A DNA stretch of 64,000 bases from Moniliophthora roreri (lineage: Eukaryota > Basidiomycota > Agaricomycetes > Agaricales > Marasmiaceae): assembly GCA_001466705.2 (NCBI GenBank), contig LATX02000035.1, forward strand, positions 496,001-560,000, written 5' to 3'. Both the position numbers and the translations under genes were made by a program. This document shows positions 9,916 to 22,035 of this stretch, piece after piece. The notes under the pieces are model-generated. The model was not told where the DNA came from. It worked only from the letters and a program-made list of their open reading frames with translations, and ran no database searches. How positions within the stretch are numbered: the stretch's first letter is position 1; every line of letters starts with the position of its first letter.

Positions 9916-10953
9916 GCACCTCGTCCGGCATGTACTCCGCTCTCCTCAACGATTTACCCGCAATACCTCGTACCAGCCTGCTCTAGGACAACAGAAATAT
10001 CTAAAAGACCGCGCAACACCCCAGGAAAGGATCAGGAAACCCGCACCCAACCATAGCAAACCACAGCCAACGGATGTCGCAACCGCGACAATCACTCGCC
10101 AGATGAGCTGGCTTCTCCGACATGCAGCGCAGTCTCAAGGAATCAGAATAAGACCAGACGGTTATGTCCGAGTAAACGATCTGGTGCGCACGATTTTTCC
10201 CTGTAGTTCACTCCATAGACAGATAAAACCGTCGGCAGCTCTCATACTACCTATTCAAACGCTACAACATGAAGTCGCTACAAGAACTACTGCGATACGA
10301 CCCAAAACATAGATTCGAGTTCAAAGAAGAGGAAGGGCTTTGGCGTGGGTCTAAAGAGTGGTTGGTTCGTCACCAAGGTGGTCATACTATCAAGGTATTT
10401 CCTCGGTTTTTGTTCATCTGTACCTACGACTAACCCCCCGCTCTTAGGGCGTATCCTCTTCTGCAAAGAGGATCACATCTTTTCCAAAGTCATCTGCTGC
10501 GATATATTGCACAGACATTCAGAGATGGAAAACATTCAGTGCGTGTTCACCCTCTTTTCCCATTCCGAAGCCATCTCATATCCCTCAGGTGAACATGGAA
10601 TCTGGTCAGAAAGAGGTGACGAGCTCATTCATCTAGTTCGGAAGGTCCCAGAATACGAAGGTATTGAAGGTGCGTCCACAATTAGTCCATTGTACACACG
10701 AAACTAATGATGTTCACCAGCATTCAACCCCACCGTCCGAATCCTGATATCCATTGACGTGGAAAAAGCTATGCATGATGGTGACATCATGTTTTACAAG
10801 ATAAACGACGGGTCTTTAGTCACTGACGGTGATAAACGAGGGTGCATTACGCCGGAATACTTTAAAGAAGTCGTTGCTGTTACTTGGAATAACGAGGTTC
10901 TGGTGGATCAGTTGAACCGGGGATCGAATCCTGAGCAAGAGGCTCTTTCGTAG
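9914..10953 (+). CDS. TPT1: tRNA 2'-phosphotransferase (Tpt1/KptA family)
   Basis: Tpt1 removes the splice-junction 2'-phosphate from ligated tRNA, passing it to NAD+. The N-terminal lobe is clear: RQMSWLLRHAAQSQGIRIRP followed by DGYVRVNDL, with the R-H catalytic pair. After an intron (about 10184-10240) comes LFKRYNMKSLQELLRYDPKHRFEF and WLVRHQGGHTIK. Further short introns lead to AAIYCTDIQRWKTFSEHGIW, then ELIHLVRKVPEYEGIE, and finally VRILISIDVEKAMHDGDIMF and ITPEYFKEVV. The usual HGT of the second lobe reads YCT here and the usual GMR step is not evident, so the catalytic half is divergent. The start is uncertain: ATGs at 9836, 9866 and 9914 are all in frame. I chose 9914 because the earlier two lie inside the opposite gene's 5' end. 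The stop is at 10951-10953. Confidence 0.75.
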
Positions 10954-11082
10954 CAATAATCACGTCTATGAATCTGCGCGGTGCGAGGCTGTCTCTAGAG
11001 CGCTTTGTAGATGATATACTACTAGTACTATTGATCTAGTATGTAACAAGTACAGATGTTCAAAACAACAACAAAACAATTT

Positions 11083-12799
11083 TTACACACGGCTACCGTA
11101 TACATCCTTTGGCTCGACGCCTGCCTGGCCCTTGCGGATGTTAGCTTGAGCCCACCTAGTGCGCAAACATGTCGCATGTCGCAGGTCAGTAACAGCGCAG
11201 CAGTAAGAGGCAAGAAACGCACTTTTTGATCCTGATAGACTCGATCTGGATAAACCCAGATGTATCAGTCGGCTCGAAGCCACCAAGCTCATCCATAGAC
11301 GACTGAAGAGCGTCATACAGACCCTATTACGGGTCGGTTAGTTACATTGTGACTGAGTGAAATACCAACACACCTCTGAGCTATCACGTCCCTCAACAAC
11401 TACATTCCCCTTGTACAACTTCAACCTAACAACCCCATTAACAGTCCTCTGGCTAGCCGGAATCGCCGAAGTCACAAACTCCCTCTCGGGTGTAAAGAAG
11501 TGCCCGTTGTACAGAATCTTGGAAAGTTCAATCGTAACAAACTGATCCCTTAACGCCCTAACATTCCTATCCAACGTCAGACCCTCCAAATCGATGTGTG
11601 CGACACGGAGAATCGTTGCTCCGGGTGACTCGTAACATCCCCTCGATTTGACACCAATGAACCGATTCTCGACAATATCAATTCGACCGATGCCGTGCTT
11701 TCTAGCCAACGCGTTGAGAGCGAGGAAGATTTCCACAGCGTCGGTGTACGTCTGCCCCGATTCAGTGGTGACTTTGACCGGGAGGCCGGCTTTAAATTCG
11801 ATAGAAATCCGTTCAGGTGTTTGAGGTGCATCTTCAGGGGAGGTTGTGAGTTTCCACATGTCTGCTGGGGGAGTGGTATTGGGATCTTCGAGGATCCCAG
11901 CTTCGTAGGAGATGTGGAAGAGGTTTTCGTCTGTTGACCAGGGTTTGGCGGTAGTTTGGGTGACTGGGATGGATTTTTCGGCAGCGTAGGCAAGGAGGGC
12001 GGAGCGTCCTGCGAAGCGGTCGTAGAATTCTGTTTTTGCGTGCGAGCTTTAGTTACGAGTATGGATCTGGATAAGAAGAGAACATACCAGGAATTCGCCA
12101 TGGTGCGATAACTTTTATGTCAGGCTTGAGACCGTAGAATGCAAGTTCGAATCGGACTTGATCGTTTCCTTTTCCAGTGCAACCATGAGAGACGTAGCTA
12201 ACGGGCGAAATAATAAATTTCAGGAATTAGGAAGGGGGTCGATACTCACTCGCATCCTTCCCTCTCAGCGACAGCTATCATACCACGAGCAATAACTGGT
12301 CGAGCGAGAGATGTACCGAGGAGGTACACATTCTGCAAAGACATCAATAATAGATCGAGATTCTTTATGTCTTGGATGCCGACCTCGTAGATACAGTTGG
12401 CTTGAACAGCAGGATAAATCAACTCTGTTACGAATTCACGTTTGAGGTCCTGCCCAAAATTGATTGAGTCAGATTCTTTAGCTGCAAGGAGAACAAACCC
12501 TACCTCCAAGAAGAACTTTTTAGCACCGACTTTGAGGGCTTTTTTCTCTGCGGCAGCAAAATCCTGTGATTTGTTAGGTGCAGATCGTGATCGCAAAGAT
12601 AATCGAACAAACCTCCTCCTGCCCAACATCGGCCATAAACGCATAGACTTCATATCCTTGCTCGATCAGCCATGCAAGGATACAGGATGTATCTGTTCAA
12701 CAGTCCATGTGGTTAACACAAATCTCGTGTGATCCAGGCGTGTAACTCACCTAATCCTCCTGAATATGCAAGAAGAACGCGTCCGGATTTTGCAGACAT
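11083..12799 (-). CDS. ARG1: Argininosuccinate synthase
   Basis: This enzyme joins citrulline and aspartate using ATP in arginine synthesis. It starts at ATG 12797-12799 ([20 protein letters not shown]), which contains the ATP-pyrophosphatase loop SGGLDTS, split by an intron after GGL. Then follow [61 protein letters not shown], the [17 protein letters not shown] substrate segment, and [19 protein letters not shown]. The C-terminal half is complete, from [16 protein letters not shown] through [24 protein letters not shown] sequence, and ends [19 protein letters not shown]. At least seven introns are present. The gene is convergent with TPT1, their stops lying 129 nt apart. Length and motif order match the family; no defect seen. 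Confidence 0.95.
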
Positions 12800-13081
12800 G
12801 TTTTAAGCAGATATCAGGGAACAGAACAAGGATGCAAACCAGGAATCGAGTCAAAAATTTTCTGTCAGTGGTGGATCTCACACACACACGTGAGTTTATC
12901 AGCGCGCCTAGATAAGATAAGATTGATCGAGGCAAGTCGTCACAACCCGTCACTCTCAGCGTGCTTTCCATTGTCTCTTGCCTTCACCCATCACGACGAC
13001 GGGGTCCTAGCTTCTCTCCGTACGTCCTCATGCTGCTAGGCTCTGATAAGCTTGCTAAGCTAATCATTATCAATACAGACC

Positions 13082-15094
13082 ATGGACCTCCCTTTTCGCC
13101 TCGTGCCCAAGTCATCCACCGCACAAGCTGCGACCACTTCCAACAACAGTAGCAGGCGGTCAAGGACCCAGAACCTTCGTAAAACTTCTTTCAACAACAA
13201 CGACGAACTCTCCTCAATGCAAATCCCACTGAGAAGGCATAAATCGAAATCTCCTTCACGTTCCGCGGCGTCCCGCCCAGTGGCGGATCCCTTCAGTATT
13301 GCCCTGGCCTTGCCACAATCACAATCGTTCCCAGCACCCAAGAGGAATTCAAATCCATCAATGTCTATTATTACGATGCGGTCTAGTGCTCTTTCAACAG
13401 AGGAGCTTTCGGACCAAGGACAAAAACTGAAGACGTCTCGAAGCAAGGCTGTCGCCGCTGCCGTACCCTCTCCTTCTTCATCTGGTTTGAGTAAGCCTCC
13501 TACCAACTCGAAGAAAGACAAGGGAAAAGAGCGTCATTCACACACACACACGCACACACACGCGCCACAGTCTTCAAAGGATGAATTGTCGGAGGTAATG
13601 GGGTATTCTGGGCCGATTGCCGCAGCTGAATTTGAGCGGATGAAGAAGGAGATTGAAGAGTTGAAAGGGACGGTTCAAGAACAGAAGAAAACGATTAAGA
13701 AGCAGAACAAAGTGGGTCGTTATCTCTTGCTGTCGTCGTTGTCTTGGCTGACGACGGTGTCATCGTGCTGAATAGAAGATTGACGAGCTCAAGGGAGAAG
13801 TGGCTAGTGCTAAATCGGTACGTCTATGGCTTGGTCCTGTCTGAATCCTTACTCAAGGCTTTCTCTCGCAGTTGAAGAAGGAACAGGAAAACCAAATCCA
13901 AGCTCTTTCTTCAAAGGTGGCCAAGAATGATGAGGTATGTTATTGCCGCTTCTACAACTTATTCCTGGTTTACCCTCCTCACTTAGCTCCTCAAATCCAT
14001 TGAATCCAACCTCAACTGTCAGATATGCATGGAAATTATGAACAAACCTTTCGCGTACGTCGCTTTTCAATACTCCACGCACTCGTTAATTCCAATCCAA
14101 CAGCCTCTCACCCTGCGGTCACGTCCTCTGCATGTCTTGCCTACAAGACTGGTTCCGTAAAGCCCCACCTACCCTTGATGACATGGATATCGATCCCGAA
14201 GACGCCGATGACCCTGAATACCTCAAGTACCGCCAAAAATCTTGTCCATGTTGCCGAGCTATCATTCTAAAAAGGCCCGCACCAGTCTTTGTCCTCAAGA
14301 GCGTGGTTAACGCCGTCACTAAACATAAGTCCGATAGTCATAGCTCCACTTCCTCGTCCCAGCGCAGCAACAGCCCACTTGTTGGCGAGGAAGACCCATG
14401 GGAAGGGTTGTTCCCTGATGAACACGAGGATGATATGATTGATGAAGACGATGGCTATCTTCGTCATTACTATGGGCATGACTTGTATCTTGAAGATTCC
14501 GACTCGGAAGGATTGGAGTCGATCATGATAGAGGTGGATAGTGATGCCGAGTCTGTGGAAGACAACGGAGAAGGACATCACCACGAACCGGAGGAACTCA
14601 GCGATGCAGAGTCATTGGAAGATCCGTTGTATGTAAAGCCCTCGTGGGAGCCCCCTGTTGGGACGTATACTCGAGAGGAGCTGAGGCATCTGCCGGCTCA
14701 AAAGGCTGCGATGTTAATTCGAGGCGGTACGCTCTGGATGATTCGAGCATTGCATATGGATTATAGTCATCGAGACGGGTTCATTGTGTACCTGTATGGT
14801 CTTGATGACGTTGGTCAGGTACCCTACGACACGATGTATCGTCGTTCTGCAGAGGAGAGGCAAAAGCGCAACCTGCATAGGATTTTCCTGGGCTGGAATA
14901 TTCGTGGCGCTCGAGAAGGCTTGATCGAGGAGGGCGGGAAAGAGTTCATGAACCAACTTTTAGATTCGTACACCAACGAACCATGGAGGTTCCATGTTGA
15001 CGAGAGGCGTGGGGGTAAGCTGGATGTTCATGTTCTGGTGCAGGCAGATGATTGCGTCGACTATGATACCACTGACACAGAGGTGTACTACTAG
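13082..15094 (+). CDS. RING-finger protein, probable E3 ubiquitin ligase
   Basis: The start is ATG 13082. The N-terminal 170 residues are low-complexity and Ser/Arg-rich. They include a His-Thr run encoded by an in-frame CA-dinucleotide repeat (about 13538-13560). A coiled coil follows (FERMKKEIEELKGTVQEQKK, continuing through three short exons: KIDELKGEVASAKS, LKKEQENQIQALSSKVAKND, LLKSIESNLN). Then comes a C3HC4 RING: CQICMEIMNKPFA, LSPCGHVLCMSCLQDWF, and after an acidic insert KSCPCCRAIILKRPAPVFVLK. The C-terminal 250 residues are acidic (several DED/EDS blocks) and then fold-like, with no domain I recognise. The coiled coil before the RING suggests dimerisation. Substrate unknown. The RING insert of about 25 residues (PPTLDDMDIDPEDADDPEYL) between the sixth ligand and the last Cys pair is longer than usual. 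Confidence 0.85.
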
Positions 15095-15266
15095 AGGTAG
15101 GAGGTCTGTCTGTCTGTCCGTGTCTTTCTCTGTCTTTTGATCGATTATTGCATTTTACTCCATGAACCTTCACATGTGTTATGTATACAACCCTCGCTAT
15201 GTTACCGACTCGCAATGCATATAAAACTTCTGTACAAGACTCCCTATCGGCGCTCCAACTGACAGT

Positions 15267-17052
15267 CTAGTGCCGATGTAGCAGATTGAAAAATCCAGAA
15301 ACCGGCCGAGTACTGGTCGGTATTTCGGGCGGTGGCGCCTGTGGCTGTGGATACGATGATTGTGTTAGTGGAGGTGGTGGTCGACTTTGCAGCGCTCCAG
15401 GTGGAGGCACCAAAGTTGTCGCATAAGTCGGCGTCTGCCTCGCGACTGGTCTTGGGGGCGGAGGCGCAGTGTATATCCCAGGATTATTCAACTGAGAAGG
15501 CGATGGCGACGGCTGGTGCGGATGCACTTGATGTGAATGCACATGAACTTCCCGAGGTGGAGATGAAGAGGACTTATGCCGCGACTGAGAACGTTTGTTC
15601 AGCTTGGTTGTCGGTGAGCCTGAAGGTGATGAACCTGGTTCGGAACAAATGGTTCATATATATGGAAATATGAAGAATACACACTCGCCAACCTTTCTCT
15701 CTTTTGCTGTCCTTCTTTCTGGAAGATTTTTCCTTGCTGGAGGTGTCGTTGACGAGATGTTCAGGGTAAGGAGTCTTGAGCTTTGGCTGAAGTTCTGGCA
15801 TCGGTATCTTGCTCAAGTGGATACAAATGGATTCCGGAGGTTCGTAGGTGGGTTTGTTCGCCTTTTTGTCATCAAGGTTGATGCGCTTTGGTCCCTTGGG
15901 TTTTGTGTCGGTGGTGACATATTGATGGAGTTGGTCTTCCAGCCCTGTTTCAGCACGGTCAGAGACTTACGAATGATTATCACTGAGTCTACTTGCCTGC
16001 TTTGTGTCTTATCCGCTTGATTTCTTCAACAATTTGAACCACTTTCTGAACTTGTTCTTTTGCTTCTGTTTTGACCATTACAAACAACATTGCATCGTCC
16101 TGCATAACCAGGTAAGAAAACTTGTATAAAATAACCAACAGAGAAGAGAGATACCTGGAGGAGACCCCAGCAATAGTTGGCATAGTCATCGATGCTACCC
16201 TCATCTTCCACTGTGACCTCGTTCAGCTCACCTCTTACTGCCTGCATTTCAGCGATGCGGTTCACCCCGGTCTCAGGGTCTGGCTTCGGAGGTAGGGGGG
16301 GAGGCGATGGCGACAGGGCAGTGGGTGGCGTTAATACGACCGGTGTGCTGGCTTTCGAGTTGTCTTTAGAACTGTGGTACGCGTCGTTTGAGTCTTGAAA
16401 CGTTAAAAGCGCTGTAAGAATGACGATTTCCAGGCCCTTCCTATCCTCAATATCAAATCTAGACAGGGTGGTATGAGTGCATGCCTGAGGAAGATAGGAC
16501 GGACAATACGTACCGGTTGAGATTGTAATCCAGAATCTGTATGGAAGATGTTTTGAGACGACCTGGTGGCTCCTTGGTTATTGCAACAAGAACGGGGGGG
16601 TCGGGTTTGCGAACGAGGAAACATTCTTCACGTTTCCATTCGAACTCATGCCTGAGGAAAGAATAAGAATCCTGTGTTTGCGATGCCATGAAGACACGCA
16701 CGTACTCTTCCCACTTGAACGACCATCGAAACGTCAGTGTTCCAGTGAATTTCAGCTCCACTGCTATCGTGGGATTGCAGAGAAGGAGGGTTCTTGTTTT
16801 GCTGGTTACGCTGGGAGCGGTTGCAGTCACGAGCAAGGATTCAGAGGTGAAGTCTGTCAGTGGTAGAATCAGTAATTGACCATTTAATGAGCAACATGGC
16901 TACGCGCCATAGACCTCTGCCTGATAAACCTGCCCAGCTACCCTTTGCTTTCTATAATGTATCACGCCAGCAGGGTCAACGAGATCAATAACGTTGGGGT
17001 CTTCTTTGTGGGGAGTGACAATAAGAGTGAAGAGATTTTGATCGAGGCTCAT
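15267..17052 (-). CDS. Conserved fungal protein of unknown function, proline-rich C-terminus
   Basis: The start is ATG 17050-17052 (MSLDQNLFTLIVTPHKEDPN). The N-terminal 200 residues look like an all-beta domain: VIDLVDPAGVIHYRKQR, SLLVTATAPSVTSKTRTLLL, FTGTLTFRWSFKWEE, HEFEWKREECFLVRKPDPPV, IQILDYNLNR, then FDIEDRKGLEIVILTALLTF. This pattern is reminiscent of a tubby/LURP-one-like beta barrel, which is inference only. A helical part follows (KTEAKEQVQKVVQIVEEIKR), then a basic Lys/Ser stretch (SSKEKSSRKKDSKREKGW). The tail is rich in Pro, Gln and His (PPPPRPVARQTPTYATTLVP and similar) and ends NLLHRH. Several short introns are needed. The stop is TAG at 15267-15269. Confidence 0.6.
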
Positions 17053-17436
17053 GATGAGAAATTCAAGTTGGTCGTCAAAAGCAAACTCCACTTTATGTAT
17101 ATCTGCCTACTTCCGCTGATGTCGATAAAACATTCTCATACTACATGCAAGTCATCGCTTCCCGCAGCATCCCAATACATACACGTGACGGAGAAAACGT
17201 AGACCGAAGTGCGAAAGCCGGCCAATACTTTGCCGCTTGCGAACCCGCAGCTCCAGTACTGGCAATGCTACCACAGCCTCCTAATGATTAGAGGTTGTAT
17301 CAGTGATGGACGGGCAAAATGGATCGGAGACTCTGAAGTACGGGCAAAATTCTCCCACGTCACGTCAAGAAAGCCGAGGCGACAGCCCACCAGGTCCCTT
17401 TAAGAATCGAGTAGATATGGCAGCTGGTCCCTAATA
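17053..17436. other. Intergenic spacer, no gene seen
   Basis: These 384 bases lie upstream of the unknown minus-strand gene and downstream of the ING gene's stop. Open frames here are short and have no recognisable product. Confidence 0.5.
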
Positions 17437-19175
17437 TCATCTTCTCTTTCGTCCAGATTTCTTCGGCTCGCAATCCCGACAGTACCAAATCTCATCTTCT
17501 GACGGCAATTGTGCAAGCCCTGTACACGAGAGATGGAACTACACGAACGTCAACAAGTTTGACAAGATGTAGAGAACTAGGGACACCAGACTCACCCATT
17601 GATTCTTGCAATTTTCATTATCGCACGCAATCATCTGAGGGTTTGAAACGACGGGTTAGCCAGGTCCAGGCAGATGGGAACAGCAGAATGATAGGGACTG
17701 ACCTCTCCCCAAGAGACACCGCGGCAATAGCAGAATAGTTCGGGCGCAGAAGCAGGGAGAGTGATTTTCAACTTTGGTGGCGGCTCGTTCCGATTCGAAC
17801 CCTTCCCTTTTCGTCGCTGAGGACGATTTGCAGGAGTACTGTCAGCTGGAACGATGCCCAAGGTGGTGGGACCATCTCTTTGTTCGCTATTGAGGTCAAA
17901 CAAACCACCATTGGGCGCCTCGTCATCAGAGTCTAAGTCGCTCATGGCATTCGGGCGTTTGGTCCATCTCGAAACAGGAACGATGACCTCTGGGAGTAGG
18001 ATGGGCGCTAGCTGTGTACCAGGCCTTGTGCCTAAGGAAAGCGCCAACTCCTGCTCCTTGATTGATTGGTTCAAAGCGCGGATTTGGCGTTCGAGCTGAG
18101 GGGCTAATGTTCAGAAGCAGCAATATGGCTACAGAATTCAGGCCTTACCGTATCATGTACTGTTTGCGCTATATGAACTTTTTCGTTGGACGCGCGCATC
18201 AATTCCTCAGATGCCCAGGCTATATGTGATAACATTTCACGACTCGTAACGGGTACTTTTGTACGATCTTGGGGCACACCAGTGGGTGTCGGTGTGCGAG
18301 GTGACGCCATTGCAGTGATATTATTCATACTGAGGTGGTGGGGAATTGCACGAATGGGTGTACGAGGAAGGGGTATAGAGGAGGTTGTCGTCGTAGCTGT
18401 CGTTGGAGGTGGCGTGGCATGACTTGAAACCGTCGTAATGGCGGATGTCGGAGGTGGAGTAGTATACATAATTGGAGGGGATGTTGCTTGAGTTAGTGTA
18501 GAGGTATCTGCATGGTTTCCATCACCTGAAGAGGGAGCGTTTGGTAGAGAACCAGGTGTGGCAATTGTAGTTGACTCTGGCTTCAATGGTGGCTCTATGT
18601 CCATCGGAACGCCTTCCGCCGCCTTCTTACTATTTGAAGTCTCTAGCTCCTGTGGTGACATTTTCTGCTGTTCTTCTGCATGGCGCAATTTATACCTGGC
18701 ATCTATGTCTCTTCGCAATGCAATATATCTCTTCAGAGTCGGAAGGATGTCCTCCATATATCCTGGACTTCTGCTTAGTCTCAAATTTCAGGGAGAGGCA
18801 AGATATTCTGACCTTGGCTCTGTTGATCTAGCTCCTTTAAAAGTGTGAATTGACGATGTAAAGTCAAAGGAAGTTGTTCAACCACTGTAACGAAGATTAG
18901 CAGAGTTCTGAAGCAATCAGGTAATTGGACTCACCTTCAAAATGTTCCTCTCGAACCGAGTCCCAAATTTCGCGTTCTTTATCTGGATCCACTAACGGGG
19001 TCTCTGTTCCTTCTTCATCCGCGTCAGCTTGCTCTCCTGCCCCTGCCTCTGAGCCTTGCTCGTGATCAACCTCATTCCCCCCGTCCGCACTCTGCATCGG
19101 TGGCTCTATATCCATTTCGTCTTCTGAGGGAAAGGCCTGCGAGCGCCGCCGTTTTCGAAGAGATATTCCTGGCAT
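17437..19175 (-). CDS. ING-family chromatin protein with C-terminal PHD finger
   Basis: ING proteins bind histone H3 trimethylated at lysine 4 through a PHD finger and act as subunits of histone acetyltransferase or deacetylase complexes. The start is ATG 19173-19175 (MPGISLRKRRRSQAFPSEDE). The ING N-terminal helix region reads VVEQLPLTLHRQFTLLKELD and SPGYMEDILPTLKRYIALRR. A long Thr/Pro/Ser linker follows, then REMLSHIAWASEELMRASNE and LERQIRALNQSIKEQELALS. The PHD finger is built across three exons: LFCYCRGVSWGE, MIACDNENCKNQW and FHLSCTGLAQLPSEDEIWYC, giving a full C4HC3 set. It ends with a basic tail (EPKKSGRKRR, stop at 17437-17439). The aromatic cage around the first Cys pair (YCRGVSWGEMIACD) is intact. 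The linker is longer than in yeast Yng2 or Pho23. Confidence 0.85.
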
Positions 19176-19394
19176 GACAGTAACGACGTTTGTCAAACAG
19201 ATGGAAGTTCGGAGTTGAGATTGAGCGCGTCTCACTCAGCCAAGTCACGAGTAGTGGGACGAGCGCCTATTCCAAATGCTATCTTCGATGTCCATCAGCG
19301 GCAACAGACGAATTCTTCGCTCCAGCACATTCTATCCTCTATTTACGCTATTCCTGTCTGGTGAAACCGACGAAAGCTTCGGACAGACCCACAT

Positions 19395-21706
19395 ATGCGG
19401 CAAAATTCCTTATTGAGCGCAGCAGAACTCGCAGCATCACTCAGCGGCATCCCTTTTCTTGGGGCAGCATGCACTTTGCTAGTCGAAATCGTTGAATGTT
19501 GTAATGCAGTTGTGGTCCATAAGGTACGTCGAAGAAACCCTTACAAACTTAGCAAGCCACTGACTCGGTGGATTAAACCCGATTTAGCGCAAAGCCAAGG
19601 GATTGGGCCAGCGATGTACACAATTTCTGAGTGCATTGAGCGACCAGGCTTCGAAGTTAGAAGGCTCTCCGTTGCAAGAACACGTTGATGAAGTAACTGC
19701 GTACGTCCTGGTGGGAATGGTAGCAAAGTAGTACAACTGAAGCCTGCTTGCTATGCAGTGTGCTGGAACGTATAAATGGACGTGTCAGGACGTGGTCTAG
19801 ATATGGAAAAGTCATGGGGTTTGGTGAGGGTGTGAACTATCCAAAGTCACTCGCTCTACTGAATTCGATTATTTAGTGAAGAGCAACGATATCGAACGCG
19901 GACTTGGACAATGCGAGGAGGATCTGAACATGGCTTTCAAACTGTTTGAAGTGCGTATCAATGCCATATCTACGAGATTGGGTCTGAAAATTGTCATGCC
20001 AGCTCAAGTAAGTTGCTGTGTGACACCACTTCCCGTCTATAATACTGTAAATAGTGCCCACATAGTCGCCAATCACTCCCAACTCGAGACGCAACAAATG
20101 CTTCGAAGCGACCAAGCTGAACTCAAGGATCTATTGCATCAGATCCTCACAAGCCATGCCGAAATCCGACAAATTGTGGCGTTGCAAAGTGCTGGAGAAA
20201 ACCCCGCTGAGCCTATCATGGCTGCCGGACAACATGTAAGAGCCTCGAGCCGTTTCCACCATACACCGGACACTTGTGACTCTGGTACAGGAACTGCGAA
20301 CACTACGCGAAACCTTGCAAGTCGAAAGGACAACTGTGGATATTACCAGTGGTCCGGAATATGATACTCCCGCCCTATCCCATAATGTCCCAAGCCCTCG
20401 CGACGGGCAACGTTACTTGGCGTACCAGCGCGGTTTGATAAATCTTCATCGGGCTACGGGTATCCCTCCATCTGTGAAGATACTCGATGGCGAGGTCACC
20501 AAGGATGGAGATTTGCCAATTGCTGGGGGACCGTACAGCGATATTTGGATGGGAAAGTGGTTCGATGAAGAGAAGGCAGTTTGAAAACCTTTCGCCTAAC
20601 CTACAATCTGACTACTAAGCCTTTTAGGTCGCATTGAAATCTCTTCGTAACATCAAGGCTTCGGACCCAAAGGCTCAAAAAGTCAGTTATTCCTAATTCC
20701 CCCTAAGGCGGCTCAATCCTGAGCCCCTCCAAGAAATTCATCCAAGAACTGAACCTTTGGACAACCTTTAACCACGAAAACATACTGCCATTCCACGGCA
20801 TTGCGACTGACCTCGGGCCGAGCATAAACATGGTACTTCTTCATACCTCTCGCCTCTCGTGCCGGCACTCATCACCTCTCTGCAGGTCTCGCCGTGGCAG
20901 GAGCATGGTAATGCCCTCGAGTAAGTATCACCAGGTTGCGATCATGATCCGCAGTTGCAAATATACAACACCCTCAGTTATGTTAAAGCCCATCCCGGTG
21001 CAGACAAAATTCAGTTAGTGAGTATATCGTTAAGTGTCTTTTGACATAGCTCATACCTCTCTCCAGATATCAGGAGCTGCGAACGGCCTTGCATATCTGC
21101 ACGATCGGAACATTGTTCATGGAGACGGTGCGTACCAGTAATCTCAAACTTGGACCTACATCCGATGTTGAAAGTTATGCAGTGAAATGTGTGCGTGATC
21201 CCAACTCATGTATACGAACGCTTAAACGTGTTTTGAGCAGGCCAATATCTTAGTAAACTCCATGGTACGCATTCCCAACCGCTGCATCTTCGCAACTCTA
21301 ACCGCTTGCCGCCCCTTAGGGAAGAGCCTGCATTTGTGACTTTGGCATGTCCAAAGTAATAGAAGAAGTAACCGAACGTAGTGCCTCACAAACACTTACC
21401 ACCGCCGGATCCGTGCGATGGCTAGCCCCAGAGCTTATTGAAGGAACAATGTCTTCTCCAAGCAAAGCATGCGACGTTTACTCGTTTGCGATGACGATTC
21501 TGGAACTTTTTACGGGCAAACATCCCTGGGCAGATCTTCGGCGAGATGCATCTGTTATACATAATGTAGTCATCCTGAAGCGTACACCAGAAAGGCCGAT
21601 GGAGGTGCCAGATAGGTTGTGGGAGATGATGGTGGAGTGTTGGCAGGGAGATGCGTTGAGTCGACCTCAGATGCCAGAAATTGCGGAAAGAATTAATATA
21701 GCATAA
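19395..21706 (+). CDS. Tyrosine-kinase-like protein kinase with N-terminal four-helix (MLKL/HeLo-like) adaptor domain
   Basis: The start is ATG 19395. The first part is helical: AASLSGIPFLGAACTLLVEI, RKAKGLGQRCTQFLSALSD, EHVDEVTAVLERINGRVRTW and SNDIERGLGQCEEDLNMAF. This spacing is that of the adaptor domains found before kinase or NLR modules in agarics and resembling MLKL and HeLo bundles. A coiled linker follows (LRSDQAELKDLLHQILTSHA). The kinase domain has a modified glycine loop GGPYSDIWMGKW, VALKSLRN with the ATP-binding lysine, FNHENILPFHGI, the loop HGDVKCANIL (Gly replacing Arg of HRD), CDFGMSK, WLAPELIEG and DVYSFAMTILELFTGKHPW. All catalytic residues (K, D, N, DFG Asp) are present. 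The loop is assembled from an 8-nt exon (21183-21190) and a 24-nt exon (21241-21264). A link to fungal cell-death or allorecognition signalling is inference from the domain pairing. Confidence 0.8.
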
Positions 21707-22035
21707 GGGCCGCTTTTGTCACTTCAATGGATCTAATGCTGACTTAACGTACGTTCAGTTGGCGCTTAGCAGAGGAGTGTCTGCACATCTCTTCAACTAG
21801 CCTTTCACATATCCGAGTCTGTATTGTTAAAGGAAGCCCTTTCTTATGTGTTACAGCTCTTCCCATCCTCTTGATCTAACACTACTTAGAGCGTCTACCA
21901 GGCAAACATCAGTATGTACCGCTCTTCGGCTTGAGTCATGACTTGTGATTTCCATTTGTCTGATTCGCCGCGGTCCGCGAACCTCAACACAAGTACTGGG
22001 ATTCTGATGGTTCTATGGTTACTGATTGCCCAAAG
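21707..22035. other. Convergent 3' intergenic region
   Basis: This 329-base stretch lies between the stops of the kinase gene and the convergent GH47 gene. No coding potential was seen. Confidence 0.5.

Noticed and set aside
13538..13566. CA-repeat as an independent feature
   Set aside because: It is simply an in-frame dinucleotide run encoding His-Thr in the RING protein's disordered part.
19176..19235. Upstream extension of the ING protein
   Set aside because: The start at 19235 is a GTG; the ATG at 19175 gives MPGISLRKRRRSQ, a sensible N-terminus.
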